DNA from: JADCCX01 sp031431475
Lineage (GTDB): Bacteria > Pseudomonadota > Alphaproteobacteria > Rhizobiales > Beijerinckiaceae
DNA: 64,000 bases
Assembly: GCA_031431475.1 (NCBI GenBank)
Contig: JANPDL010000025.1
Coordinates: forward strand, 62,001 to 126,000
Reading direction: 5' to 3'
A model generated the notes under the pieces. The model searched no databases, was not told the DNA's origin, and saw only the letters and a list, made by a program, of their open reading frames with translations. Shown in pieces: positions 26,856-35,380 of the stretch. Position 1 is the stretch's first letter; every line of letters begins with the position of its first letter. A program made the position numbers and the translations under genes.

Positions 26856-27491
26856 TCACTGGCTGGCCCAGACGATCCGCGCCATCCAGGCGATCTTCTC
26901 AGTCGGATAGGACAGATCAGGATGTGCCGGGTTAAGCGAGCGCAATTCCACCGTCTTGGCGGTCTGGCGCTTCAATTCCTTGGCAAGAACCTCACCGTCC
27001 AGTGTTTTCACCACGACCCGGTCACCGACGCGCACACTTTCATTGGGAGCAACGATCAGCCGATCACCGTCGCGATAGAGTGGCATCATGGAATCGCCGG
27101 TGACTTCAAGGGCATAGGCCTGAACATCCTTGATGCCAGGAAAGTTGACCTCGTCCCAGCCGCTTCCGGCAGGATAGCCACCGTCATCGAAGAAACCGCC
27201 TGTACCGGCCTGCGCATAGCCGATTAGTGGCAATGCCTGCTGCGGGAGCGGCGAATCAGCCGACAGAAGCGCTATAAACTCATCCACCGACGCACCGGTT
27301 GCGTCCAGAACTTTGGCCACGGATTCGGTTGATGGCCAACGCAGATGTCCGTCCGGTGCCACGCGCTTCGATTTGTTGAACGAGGTGGCGTCCAAGCCTG
27401 ACTTCTTGGCAAGCCCGGAGGCAGAAAAACCATAGCGAGACGCCAATGCGTCAATCGCAGTCCAGACCTGTTCATGCGTCAGTCGCGGCAT
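26856..27491 (-). CDS. Helix-turn-helix regulator with S24 (LexA-like) peptidase domain
   Basis: This is a 211-residue repressor-like protein. Residues 1-75 form an XRE-type DNA-binding part (YGFSASGLAKKSGLDATSFN). Residues 88-211 form an S24 domain with an Ala95-Gly96 bond at the cleavage-site position, Ser134 in GDSMMP and Lys171 in VLAKEL. The 37-residue Ser-Lys spacing is the same as in LexA, so self-cleavage looks possible. A ribosome-binding site GGAGG stands before the ATG at 27491. No phage genes are nearby, so it may be a chromosomal stress regulator rather than a prophage repressor. Confidence 0.88.
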   Translation of the reverse strand: MPRLTHEQVWTAIDALASRYGFSASGLAKKSGLDATSFNKSKRVAPDGHLRWPSTESVAKVLDATGASVDEFIALLSADSPLPQQALPLIGYAQAGTGGFFDDGGYPAGSGWDEVNFPGIKDVQAYALEVTGDSMMPLYRDGDRLIVAPNESVRVGDRVVVKTLDGEVLAKELKRQTAKTVELRSLNPAHPDLSYPTEKIAWMARIVWASQ

Positions 27492-27682
27492 GGGTGCCTC
27501 CACTCAAGCGCAATTTTTAGGACATTTGTCCTCTAGCTGCAAGTGAGGATAGGAGATTAAACTTCATATCCGGATGGATTTATTGCTGTCAGGTTTCAGG
27601 TACTGCATTCCCCACAGGCCTTGAGGTAGGAACCGGTCTCCACCCTTGGGATTATGCAATCCTGGCCTTATAGCGATGCCTC

Positions 27683-28027
27683 ATGAACATAATCTACAAA
27701 ATCAGTCCACGTCAGGCTTGGGACAATGCCGCAAAGACTGGCATCTTCACGGGCGCGCCGGTGGATATCGCCGATGGCTATATCCATTTTTCTGCGGCCA
27801 ATCAGGTGCGCGAAACCGCAGAGAAATATTTTTGTAACCAGCCCGATCTCATCCTTGCTGCCATCAATGCAGGCGCGCTGGGTAAGGCGCTGAAATGGGA
27901 GCCGTCGCGCGGCGGTGATCTTTTCCCGCATCTTTATGGCCCACTGCCCATGAGCACCGTCGTATCCGTGATGGCGCTGCCGCTGGACAGCGACGGAACA
28001 CCCATTGTTCCAGAGCTTGCGCCATGA
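27683..28027 (+). CDS. DUF952 family protein
   Basis: This is a 114-residue protein matching DUF952, including the opening IIYKISPRQAWDNA, DGYIHFSAANQV and FPHLYGPLP. The family resembles glutathione-S-transferase-like or ADP-ribosyl-type folds in some annotations, but its function is unknown. Its stop overlaps the pyrD start by four bases (ATGA), so the two are translationally coupled. Confidence 0.88.
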   Translation: MNIIYKISPRQAWDNAAKTGIFTGAPVDIADGYIHFSAANQVRETAEKYFCNQPDLILAAINAGALGKALKWEPSRGGDLFPHLYGPLPMSTVVSVMALPLDSDGTPIVPELAP

Positions 28028-29100
28028 TTGGCACGCTCTTCGATCTGGCGCGCCCGCTGATCCACCGGCTCGATGCGGAGACGGCCCATCATGTAACGGT
28101 GCAGGCCCTGAAGGTGATGGCGTTGTCGCCACGCCCGACGGATGATCCCAGCCTGCAAGTTGAAGCTTTCGGGTTAAGCTTTCCCAACCCGGTCGGCCTC
28201 GCGGCGGGTTTCGACAAGCACGCCGAAGTGCCCGATGCCACCCTGCGGCTTGGATTCGGCTTCGTGGAAGTGGGCGGCGTGACTCCCTTGCCCCAGTCCG
28301 GCAATGCCAGGCCGCGCGTCTTCCGGTTGCCGCAGGATCAGGCGGTCATCAACCGCTATGGCCTCAACAGCGATGGTGGTGCCGCAGTGCGCCAGCGACT
28401 GGCCACACGGAGACGCGATGGCGGTATCGTCGGCGTCAACATCGGAGCGAACAAGGATTCGAAAGATCGCACGGCGGATTATGCGGCACTGGTCACACAG
28501 CTTGGCCCAGTCGTCGACTATCTTTCGCTCAATGTCTCGTCGCCCAACACGCCGGGCCTGCGCAATCTGCAGAACCGGGCGGCGCTGGACGAATTGCTGG
28601 CGCGCGTGATCGAAGCGCGGGATAGGCTGCCCGGCAAGCCCGTGCCGCTGCTCCTCAAGATAGCACCGGATGTGTCGGAGTTGGAACTGGATGACATCGT
28701 GGATGTGGCCCGCTCCCGACGGATCGAGGGCATGATTGTCTCCAACACGACGATTGCCCGCCCTGAGACGCTGAAAGATCAGGCGCTGGCCAAAGAGACT
28801 GGCGGCCTTTCGGGCAAGCCGCTGTTCGCAGCATCAACGCGCGTGCTGGCGCAGACGTTTTTGCGGGTCGATGGACAATTCCCGCTCGTTGGCGTGGGCG
28901 GTATCGACAGCGTGGACACAGCCCTCGCCAAGATCGAGGCGGGGGCAACACTCATTCAGTTCTACTCGGCCATGGTCTTCAAAGGACCAGGGCTGGCGCG
29001 GGAGATCGTGCAGGGATTGGCGACGGTGTGCGGGCGAGAGGGCCTGCCCGGATTGGCAACATTCACCGGCCGCAAGGCTACAGACTGGGCGAAATCCTAG
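28024..29100 (+). CDS. pyrD: Dihydroorotate dehydrogenase (quinone), class 2
   Basis: This 358-residue FMN enzyme oxidises dihydroorotate to orotate in pyrimidine synthesis, passing electrons to membrane quinone. The N-terminal helices (IHRLDAETAHHVTVQALK) are the membrane-docking part of class 2 enzymes. NPVGLAAGFDKHAE, NRYGLNSDG, YLSLNVSSPNTPGLRN with the catalytic Ser, and the C-terminal VGVGGIDS are FMN/substrate motifs. Its stop overlaps the convergent DUF6460 stop. Confidence 0.97.
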   Translation: MIGTLFDLARPLIHRLDAETAHHVTVQALKVMALSPRPTDDPSLQVEAFGLSFPNPVGLAAGFDKHAEVPDATLRLGFGFVEVGGVTPLPQSGNARPRVFRLPQDQAVINRYGLNSDGGAAVRQRLATRRRDGGIVGVNIGANKDSKDRTADYAALVTQLGPVVDYLSLNVSSPNTPGLRNLQNRAALDELLARVIEARDRLPGKPVPLLLKIAPDVSELELDDIVDVARSRRIEGMIVSNTTIARPETLKDQALAKETGGLSGKPLFAASTRVLAQTFLRVDGQFPLVGVGGIDSVDTALAKIEAGATLIQFYSAMVFKGPGLAREIVQGLATVCGREGLPGLATFTGRKATDWAKS

Positions 29101-29384
29101 CCCTTTTTCGCCGCCATTGCCCGCGCAATCAGCCAGATTGGCACCACCACCATCGCGCCGTAGAGCGCGAATTCGGCGATGTTGCGAACGGCATCCCAGC
29201 CCGTGCCGATGAGGCTGCGGATCATGGCCTCCACGCCGCGCAGCAACGATACAGGCGAAAGCCCTGCCAGATGCAGCAGGGCTCCCACGATGATGGAGAT
29301 GATGGCGAGCTTCAGCACGACCGCGCCGGGCTTGCCGCCCAGGAACCGGGTTAGTGCATTATCGCCCGCAGTGTTATCGTTCAT
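29097..29384 (-). CDS. DUF6460 family small membrane protein
   Basis: This is a 95-residue protein with two hydrophobic segments (VVLKLAIISIIVGALLHLAG and ALYGAMVVVPIWLIARAM) and a preceding FLGGKPGAV motif, matching DUF6460. Function unknown; an inner-membrane location is inferred. The start could be the ATG at 29384 or a TTG at 29414. The stop shares four bases with the pyrD stop on the other strand. Confidence 0.78.
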   Translation of the reverse strand: MNDNTAGDNALTRFLGGKPGAVVLKLAIISIIVGALLHLAGLSPVSLLRGVEAMIRSLIGTGWDAVRNIAEFALYGAMVVVPIWLIARAMAAKKG

Positions 29385-29414
29385 GAATCGCCCATTCACA
29401 TGCTGATTGAACAA

Positions 29415-29609
29415 TCAGCCTACGGCATGCGCGTCACGCAGGAAAGCGGGAAGGTCGCTTGTGTGCTTGGCCAAGGGAGCCGTCATCTTGGCGGCCTGTG
29501 CGGCGGAAAGCACGGCGGGGATGCCGATGGCGCGATAGAAATGCGTCAGTTCCTGACGGTTCGCGATGCGGCTACGGCTAGTGCGAGTCTGGCGAGGCTC
29601 GGTCGGCAT
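29415..29609 (-). CDS. Small conserved-looking hypothetical protein
   Basis: A 64-residue reading frame starts at MPTEPRQTRTSRSRIANRQE and ends LPAFLRDAHAVG. The frame is open to 29666. It is basic at the start and helical after, with no signal peptide. It lies 30 bases upstream of the DUF6460 gene on the same strand and has no overlapping better candidate. I do not recognise the family; the coding call rests on composition and position only. Confidence 0.5.
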   Translation of the reverse strand: MPTEPRQTRTSRSRIANRQELTHFYRAIGIPAVLSAAQAAKMTAPLAKHTSDLPAFLRDAHAVG

Positions 29610-29895
29610 GGGGGTCGCTAGGTCCTTGTCTGGTCGGTCACTCCCGCGTGATTGCGGGTAGACCATGACATGAACCCTGATCGCGCCCGGTCCGCGACGG
29701 ATGCATGGCCAAATCGCGGCAAAGCGGCAGACAGTTCATATCATTAAGAAATTTAAACGATCGAGGTGAATGGAGGCTTAATTTTTGCGATGTTTGAAAA
29801 AACGGCAACCAGCGGACTTTCTCTCGTATCGTTTACAGCCTGTTTACGCCTCATCCCCAGACTGATCCAAATCGAGACACTGATTTGGAATCTGC

Positions 29896-31410
29896 ATGCC
29901 CATTACAATTCTGATCGCGGACGATGATCCGATCCAGCGCCGTTTGCTCACCGAGATGGTGAAGCGTGCGGGTTATGATCCGATCACGGTCGAAAGTGGC
30001 GAACTCGCACTCAAGCAGATCGAGAAGGCCGAACCCCGGATCGATCTGCTCGTGCTCGATCTGGTCATGCCCGACCTTGATGGAATGGGCGTGCTGGGGC
30101 GTCTGCGGGATATGGATCTGGCGCTGCCCGTCATCGTCCAGACTGCGCATGGTTCCATCGAGACCGTGATTTCCGCCATGCGCGCCGGAGCCACCGATTT
30201 TGTGGTCAAGCCTGTTGGGGCCGAGCGCCTGCAGATATCGATCAAGAATGCCTTGCGCGTTGATGCGCTGGAAGGCGAATTGCGCCGGGTCAACCGCCGT
30301 TCCGCCAACATGTTGACTTTCCGCGATCTCGTGACACGATCCCCGGAGATGGAGCGCGTCATCCGTCTGGGCGAACGCACGGCCAAATCCGCAATTCCCG
30401 TTCTGCTTGAAGGCGAATCGGGTGTCGGCAAGGAAGTCATCGCCCGCGCCATTCAGGGCTGTTCCGACCGGCGTGGCAAGGCCTTCGTTACGGTCAATTG
30501 CGGCGCAATCCCGTCCAGTCTCGTGGAAAGTATCCTCTTCGGCCACGAGAAAGGCTCCTTCACCGGCGCTATGGAGCGCCATATCGGCAAGTTCGTCGAG
30601 GCCAACCACGGTACGCTGTTCCTCGATGAAATTGGCGAATTGCCGCTCGACGCGCAGGTGAAGCTGCTGCGCGCCATCCAGGAAGGTGAGGTCGATCCCG
30701 TCGGCGGTAAAAAATCCGTCAAGGTCGATATCCGTATCATTTCGGCCACCAACCAGAACCTGATCGAACTGGTGAAACAGGGCCGTTTCCGCGAAGACCT
30801 GTATTACCGTCTCAATGTCTTCCCGATCTCCATCCCGCCCTTGCGCCAGCGCCGCGATGACATCCCCGACCTCGCCCGGCGTTTTCTCGCTCGCTTTGCG
30901 GCAGAAGAAGGCCGCACCATTCGTGGCATCGGTGCCGAAGCCATGGCGCTGATCACGCGCTACGACTGGCCGGGCAATGTCCGCCAGCTCGAAAACGCCA
31001 TGTTCCGCGCTGTTGTGCTTAGCGAGGGTGACGAGTTGACGATTGCCGAATTCCCGCAAATCGCCACGCATGTCGACGGCTTCGAACTGCGCATTCCATC
31101 AGCCCCCGTGCTGGTGCCGGGCCAGCCGCAGCAGGTCCGCACAGTCCGCGAGATCGTGCAGGTCCCGGTCGAAGATCCTAATGCGCTCAAGCTCGTCGAT
31201 GCCATGGGCGACATGCGCAAGCTCGATGACATCGAGCGCGAGGCCATCAAGTTCGCGATCAGCCATTATCGCGGGCAGATGTCCAAGGTGGCGCGCAAGC
31301 TGTCGATCGGGCGGTCAACGCTGTATCGCAAGCTGAAGGATCTGGGGCTTGAGGATGCACTGGTGGCAGAGGGTGCGGATCAGGAGAACTGGGGCAACGA
31401 GGCGGCTTAG
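29896..31410 (+). CDS. Sigma-54-dependent response regulator (NtrC family)
   Basis: This 504-residue activator has three parts. A receiver domain (1-125) has ADDD, the phospho-Asp in LVLDLVMPDLDG and Lys in VKPV. An AAA+ domain (about 150-390) has Walker A GESGVGKE, a GSFTGA sigma-54 loop and Walker B GTLFLDEIGE. A C-terminal Fis-type helix-turn-helix (KVARKLSIGRSTLYRKLKDL) binds DNA. GSFTGA differs from the usual GAFTGA at the second residue. No histidine kinase is adjacent, so its input and targets are unknown. Upstream (29610-29895) are AT-rich bases with two GTTTAC repeats 11 bases apart near 29830. Confidence 0.93.
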   Translation: MPITILIADDDPIQRRLLTEMVKRAGYDPITVESGELALKQIEKAEPRIDLLVLDLVMPDLDGMGVLGRLRDMDLALPVIVQTAHGSIETVISAMRAGATDFVVKPVGAERLQISIKNALRVDALEGELRRVNRRSANMLTFRDLVTRSPEMERVIRLGERTAKSAIPVLLEGESGVGKEVIARAIQGCSDRRGKAFVTVNCGAIPSSLVESILFGHEKGSFTGAMERHIGKFVEANHGTLFLDEIGELPLDAQVKLLRAIQEGEVDPVGGKKSVKVDIRIISATNQNLIELVKQGRFREDLYYRLNVFPISIPPLRQRRDDIPDLARRFLARFAAEEGRTIRGIGAEAMALITRYDWPGNVRQLENAMFRAVVLSEGDELTIAEFPQIATHVDGFELRIPSAPVLVPGQPQQVRTVREIVQVPVEDPNALKLVDAMGDMRKLDDIEREAIKFAISHYRGQMSKVARKLSIGRSTLYRKLKDLGLEDALVAEGADQENWGNEAA

Positions 31411-31913
31411 ACCGGCCCGTTGCCTACCTTCAACACCTGCGGCTTGTGCCCCGTCGCCTCCAGAAACCGCAGCAGATCAGCCCATGAAACCCCCGTCGTC
31501 ATGGTGTTGACCAGCGGATGGCCGTTGATGCGGTCGTAGGCTTTCAGCCGCTCGTCCAGAATCATCGTGACACGGCCTGCCGTGTCATTGATCACCGCGA
31601 AAGCCGTGACGGATCCCGGCGTGACACCCAGATGCTCCAGCATCTGCTCCGCATTGCCGAACGACAGCCGCCCCGATCCGCCGATCACCTCATGCAGGCG
31701 CTTGAGATCGATCTGCGTGCTTTCGACTGCCGTGACCAGAAAGAGTTTCCCCTTCTTGTCCTTCAGGAACAGGTTCTTGGTATGCGCTCCCACGATCTCG
31801 CCGCGCAGTTCCTTCGATTGCTCGACCGTGAACAGGGCAGGGTGGTGGATCGTCTCATGGACGATGCCCATGGAGTCGAAGGTGGCGAGGAGGGATTCGG
31901 GCGTGTGGGGCAT
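31407..31913 (-). CDS. Prolyl-tRNA synthetase-associated trans-editing protein (ProXp-ala/PrdX type)
   Basis: This 168-residue YbaK-like protein hydrolyses mischarged tRNA, most likely Ala-tRNA(Pro). HHPALFTVEQSKELRGEIVG and the Lys in AHTKNLFLKDKKGKLFLV are family motifs, followed by LSFGNAEQMLEHLGVTPGSV and NDTAGRV. The length is typical for stand-alone ProXp-ala. It converges with the response regulator, sharing four bases at the stops. Confidence 0.9.
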   Translation of the reverse strand: MPHTPESLLATFDSMGIVHETIHHPALFTVEQSKELRGEIVGAHTKNLFLKDKKGKLFLVTAVESTQIDLKRLHEVIGGSGRLSFGNAEQMLEHLGVTPGSVTAFAVINDTAGRVTMILDERLKAYDRINGHPLVNTMTTGVSWADLLRFLEATGHKPQVLKVGNGPV

Positions 31914-31943
31914 GGCTGGTCTGGCAGGGCAGAGGGGGAAGAC

Positions 31944-32864
31944 TCAGCCTTTCCGCTTCCGCATCAACGCCGTTAACTCCGGATCGGGCATTGCAGGCAG
32001 CGCAATCTCGATCACCGCGTAAAGATCGCCTGGCTGCTCCTTGCCCGGCAAGCCCTTGCCCTTGAGACGGAAGGTACGTCCGCTCGATGTCATGGGCTGG
32101 ATGCCGATCTCGGCATTGCCGTCCAGCGTCGGCACCATCACGGGGCCGCCCAGCACCGCATCGGCCAGCGGCACGGGAATGCGCACGCGCAGATCGCGCC
32201 CTTCCACGGTGAAACGCTCATGCGGCGCAATGCGGATGGTCAGCATCGCGTCGCCAGCTTCGCCACCGGTGGGCGAGGAATAGCCCTGTCCGCGCAGCCG
32301 CACGGTCATGCCGTCGGTCAGCGCCTTGGGGATAGCCACCTCAAGATCGCGACCTGTGGGCAGCGCCACGCGCTTTGGCTGCCCGGCGGCAATCTCTTCC
32401 AGCGTCACACTCATCGTGACATTGGCGTCGGCACCAGGCTGCGCCCGGGCGCGTTGCGCGCCGGGATTGCGCGAACGCTCCGCTGTCTCGCCAAACATGC
32501 GCCCGAAAATATCTGAGCCGTCGAAGCCACCGGGTCCCGCCTGCGGCCCGCCCGCCTTGCCGCCGCCCATGTTGCGGAAATGCCGGAAAAGATCGTCCGG
32601 AGAAGGACCGCCGGAATTGCCGAAGCCCTCGAAACCTTTGGGTTTGCCATCCGGCCCGATTTCGCCGCGGTCGAACTGCGCGCGCTTGGCTGTATCGCCC
32701 AGGATTTCATAGGCCGAGTTCAGCTCCGAAAAGCGCTCCTGTGCGCGCGGATCATCGCGGTTCCGGTCAGGATGATGCTGCTTGGCGGCGCGGCGGAAGG
32801 CCTTCTTGACCTCGGCCTCGCTGGCACCTTTCGGCACGCCGAGCACGTCATAGGGGTTGCGCAT
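31944..32864 (-). CDS. DnaJ/CbpA-like co-chaperone
   Basis: This 306-residue protein has a J domain (residues 2-68) with the HPD motif in QHHPDRNRDD, a Gly-rich linker, and the two-barrel substrate-binding C-terminal domain (ALTDGMTVRLRGQG to the end). It lacks the zinc-finger CxxCxGxG repeats, so it is a CbpA-type (class B) DnaJ rather than DnaJ itself. It would stimulate a DnaK ATPase. No dnaK or grpE is close. Confidence 0.92.
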   Translation of the reverse strand: MRNPYDVLGVPKGASEAEVKKAFRRAAKQHHPDRNRDDPRAQERFSELNSAYEILGDTAKRAQFDRGEIGPDGKPKGFEGFGNSGGPSPDDLFRHFRNMGGGKAGGPQAGPGGFDGSDIFGRMFGETAERSRNPGAQRARAQPGADANVTMSVTLEEIAAGQPKRVALPTGRDLEVAIPKALTDGMTVRLRGQGYSSPTGGEAGDAMLTIRIAPHERFTVEGRDLRVRIPVPLADAVLGGPVMVPTLDGNAEIGIQPMTSSGRTFRLKGKGLPGKEQPGDLYAVIEIALPAMPDPELTALMRKRKG

Positions 32865-32969
32865 TGCGGGAGAAGCTCCGGGAAGGGATCACTTGTAACG
32901 GTGTATGTGGGGAATTCAGGCGTTTTCCGCAACTGCCGACGTGATTTCAATGTTTGAAGAGGCAAAGGA

Positions 32970-33506
32970 TTATGATGGCTTCTTCGCTGCCGTCATATCC
33001 TTGATCGTCCAGTCGCTAGCGCTCACGCGGCAGGCGTTGCCCTGAAACCATTGGTCCGGCTCCTTCAGCGACACCATGGCTACGAAACTCCGGCAGATAT
33101 CATCCTTGATCAGGAAGGGATTGCCGACCGGCGCGAACGAGCCTTTGTTGCCGCTGTCGGTATTGTCCCAGAGCACATGGCCGCCGTTACCCTGCGGATC
33201 GAGCGCCGTGGCCATCGCAGCGCGGGCACGACGCCAGTCTTCCTCGTCCAGCTTGGGGGAGAAGGGTGACACCTGGCCCGGCGGCAGGGGCACCTCTCTG
33301 GGTGGGCGAGGAGTGATCGAGCCCGTGGCGATATTCGCATCCGCTGCAATTACGCTTGCCGGAGCCCTTTCAAAGGGCATGGTGATGCTGCATCCCGCAG
33401 CCATAAGCGACGCCGCGACAAGACAGGCCCCTTTCAGGGACCTGATTGTTGCGCCATATACGCCGTGAGCCAAAACGCGACACGCCACGGAAAAACCCCA
33501 ACTCAA
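32970..33506 (-). CDS. Surface lipoprotein, RT0821/Lpp0805-like
   Basis: A hydrophobic lead ends in the lipobox MAAGCS, so the mature N-terminal Cys should be lipidated. The exported part has LDEEDWRRARAAMATALDPQG, WDNTDSGNKGSFAPVG and CRSFVAMV, the layout of RT0821/Lpp0805 family 16-kDa antigen-like proteins. TTG at 33506, GTG at 33488 and TTG at 33473 are possible starts; no ribosome-binding site decides. It is divergent from pdxH. Confidence 0.8.
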   Translation of the reverse strand: MSWGFSVACRVLAHGVYGATIRSLKGACLVAASLMAAGCSITMPFERAPASVIAADANIATGSITPRPPREVPLPPGQVSPFSPKLDEEDWRRARAAMATALDPQGNGGHVLWDNTDSGNKGSFAPVGNPFLIKDDICRSFVAMVSLKEPDQWFQGNACRVSASDWTIKDMTAAKKPS

Positions 33507-33536
33507 ACTGCATGTAACTATGCCAGAGGACCGTTA

Positions 33537-34139
33537 ATGTTCAGTGACTTTACCCAGAGCACGGATCCGTTTTCCCTGTTCGAGGAATGGTTTGCGGAAG
33601 CGAAGGCCTCCGAAATCAGTGATCCGCATGCCCTGGCCTTTGCGACTGTTGGCACGGGAGACCTGCCGGATGTCCGCATATTGCTGATGAACGGCTACGA
33701 CCGGCGCGGCTTTGTCGTTTACACCCATATGACGGGCAACAAGGGTCGTCAGCTTTCCGCAAATATGCAGGCCGGGCTGGTATTCCACTGGAAAAGCCTG
33801 AAGCGTCAGGTGAGAGCGCGCGGCCCCGTAGAGATTGTAACGGATGCAGAAGCGGACGCCTATTTCGCCTCGCGCCCCCGTGACAGCCGTATCGGGGCCT
33901 GGGCGAGCAAGCAATCACAACCTCTGGACAGCCGTGCCACGTTCGAGGCACGGATCGAGGCGGTGAAAGCGCAATACGAGGGGCAGGACGTGCCGCGCCC
34001 GCCGCACTGGACGGGTTATCGTGTGAAGCCGCTGGAGATCGAATTCTGGCACGACAGGCCGTTCCGCCTGCATGATCGCATTGTGTTTCGGCGCGAGACA
34101 CCGGATGGTGATTTCTCCAAAACACGGCTTTATCCCTGA
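33537..34139 (+). CDS. pdxH: Pyridoxamine 5'-phosphate oxidase
   Basis: This 200-residue FMN enzyme makes pyridoxal 5'-phosphate. PDVRILLMNGYDRRGFVVYTH, NKGRQL and the substrate region SRIGAWASKQSQPL match PdxH, and the C-terminal WHDRPFRLHDRIVFRR...TRLYP is complete. The frame is open to 33465, but the ATG at 33537 with GAGGA seven bases upstream is the family start. The SDR gene follows after 24 bases, so the two may share a transcript. Confidence 0.96.
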   Translation: MFSDFTQSTDPFSLFEEWFAEAKASEISDPHALAFATVGTGDLPDVRILLMNGYDRRGFVVYTHMTGNKGRQLSANMQAGLVFHWKSLKRQVRARGPVEIVTDAEADAYFASRPRDSRIGAWASKQSQPLDSRATFEARIEAVKAQYEGQDVPRPPHWTGYRVKPLEIEFWHDRPFRLHDRIVFRRETPDGDFSKTRLYP

Positions 34140-34163
34140 TTAAGCCGAGAAAGAGTACCTGAC

Positions 34164-34943
34164 ATGGGCATGCCGCCGATGAACATACCGCAGACTGAGG
34201 CCGGGAAGCGTCCGGTGATGCTGCTGACCGGCGCGTCACGCGGCATCGGCCATGCGACGGTGAAGGTCTTTGCAATGGCCGGCTGGCGCATTCTCTCCTG
34301 CTCGCGGCAGGCTTTCTCGGACAAATGTCCATGGCCGTCAGGTGCGGATGATCATGTCCAGATCAATCTGGAGGACCCCGTCGATACCATGCGTGGCATT
34401 ACCGAGATCAAGAAACGCCTGCAGGTGGAAGGCGGCAAGCTGAATGCGCTGGTGAACAACGCCGGTATCTCACCCAAATCGCCCGATGGCCGACGCATGG
34501 GCGCCGCCAACACCGATTTCAATGACTGGCACCGGGTGTTTCAGGTCAATTTCTTTGCGCCGATCATGCTGGCCCGGGGGCTTCTGGGTGAGCTTGAGGC
34601 AGCGAAGGGCTCGATCGTCAACGTGACATCCATCGCAGGCGGACGCGTGCATCCCTTTGCAGGTGCGGCCTATGCCACGTCAAAGGCGGCGTTGGCGGCG
34701 CTTACACGCGAGATGGCGTCGGATTTCGGCTCACGCGGCATCCGCGTCAACTCGATTTCACCCGGCGAGATCGATACATCGATCCTGTCGCCCGGTACGG
34801 ACAAGATCGTCGAAAGCCAGATTCCAATGCGGCGTCTGGGCACGACGGAGGAGGTGGCAAAGGCCATCATGTTCCTGTGCACGGAGCAATCGTCCTACGT
34901 GAACGGGGCAGAGTTGCACATCAACGGCGGGCAGCACGTTTGA
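34164..34943 (+). CDS. Short-chain dehydrogenase/reductase
   Basis: This 259-residue classical SDR has the cofactor loop LTGASRGIGHA, NNAGIS, the catalytic Ser in VNVTSIAGG and YATSKAAL as YxxxK. The C-terminal MFLCTEQSSYVNGAELHINGGQ is typical of the family. Substrate unknown. Its stop overlaps the NUDIX gene start. Confidence 0.93.
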   Translation: MGMPPMNIPQTEAGKRPVMLLTGASRGIGHATVKVFAMAGWRILSCSRQAFSDKCPWPSGADDHVQINLEDPVDTMRGITEIKKRLQVEGGKLNALVNNAGISPKSPDGRRMGAANTDFNDWHRVFQVNFFAPIMLARGLLGELEAAKGSIVNVTSIAGGRVHPFAGAAYATSKAALAALTREMASDFGSRGIRVNSISPGEIDTSILSPGTDKIVESQIPMRRLGTTEEVAKAIMFLCTEQSSYVNGAELHINGGQHV

Positions 34944-35380
34944 TCAAACCGCTCCCACCGCCCCGTCCCATGCTCGCGGCATCAGTCGGTGTTTTCCGCG
35001 AAGGGCGCGTGCTGATCGGCGAGCGTCTGGTGGAGCCTGCGAAGGGGCTTTTCACTTTTCCGGGTGGGCGGGTGGAACTGGGGGAAACACTGGCGGAAGC
35101 CGCATTGCGCGAGTTGCTTGAGGAGGTCGGCGTTACGGCGGAGATCATCGGCTTCGTCGATCATGTCGAAACAGTTGTGCGCGGCACGGATGGCAAGCCC
35201 ACGTTTCACGCTGTCGTCTGCGCTTTTGCGGCACGCTGGGTTTCAGGCGAGCCGCAATCCTCTGATGAAATCGGACAGACAATCTGGGCGCGTCCAGAGG
35301 ATGTTGCGCGCTGGCCGACGACCCGAGGCCTTTCCAGCATAGTCGCGAAGGCCCACAAGCTGGTTGAGGCAGCGGAATGA
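34940..35380 (+). CDS. NUDIX hydrolase
   Basis: This is a 146-residue protein with the NUDIX box GGRVELGETLAEAALRELLEEVG (GX5EX7REXXEEXG complete) near residues 42-64. It probably hydrolyses a nucleoside diphosphate derivative; the NudF/ADP-ribose or 8-oxo-dGTP groups are both possible. TTG at 34940 overlaps the SDR stop (TTGA); the first ATG is at 34970. It overlaps TIGR02301 downstream by four bases. Confidence 0.9.
   Translation: MIKPLPPPRPMLAASVGVFREGRVLIGERLVEPAKGLFTFPGGRVELGETLAEAALRELLEEVGVTAEIIGFVDHVETVVRGTDGKPTFHAVVCAFAARWVSGEPQSSDEIGQTIWARPEDVARWPTTRGLSSIVAKAHKLVEAAE

Noticed and set aside
29736..29760. CtrA site upstream of the response regulator
   Set aside because: TTAAGAAATTTAAA has the wrong spacing (six bases) and no exact second half.
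29851..31071. Long minus-strand open frame (406 codons) opposite the sigma-54 regulator
   Set aside because: It is antisense to a fully motif-supported gene and has the biased His/Asp/Gly composition of a shadow frame; no family features.
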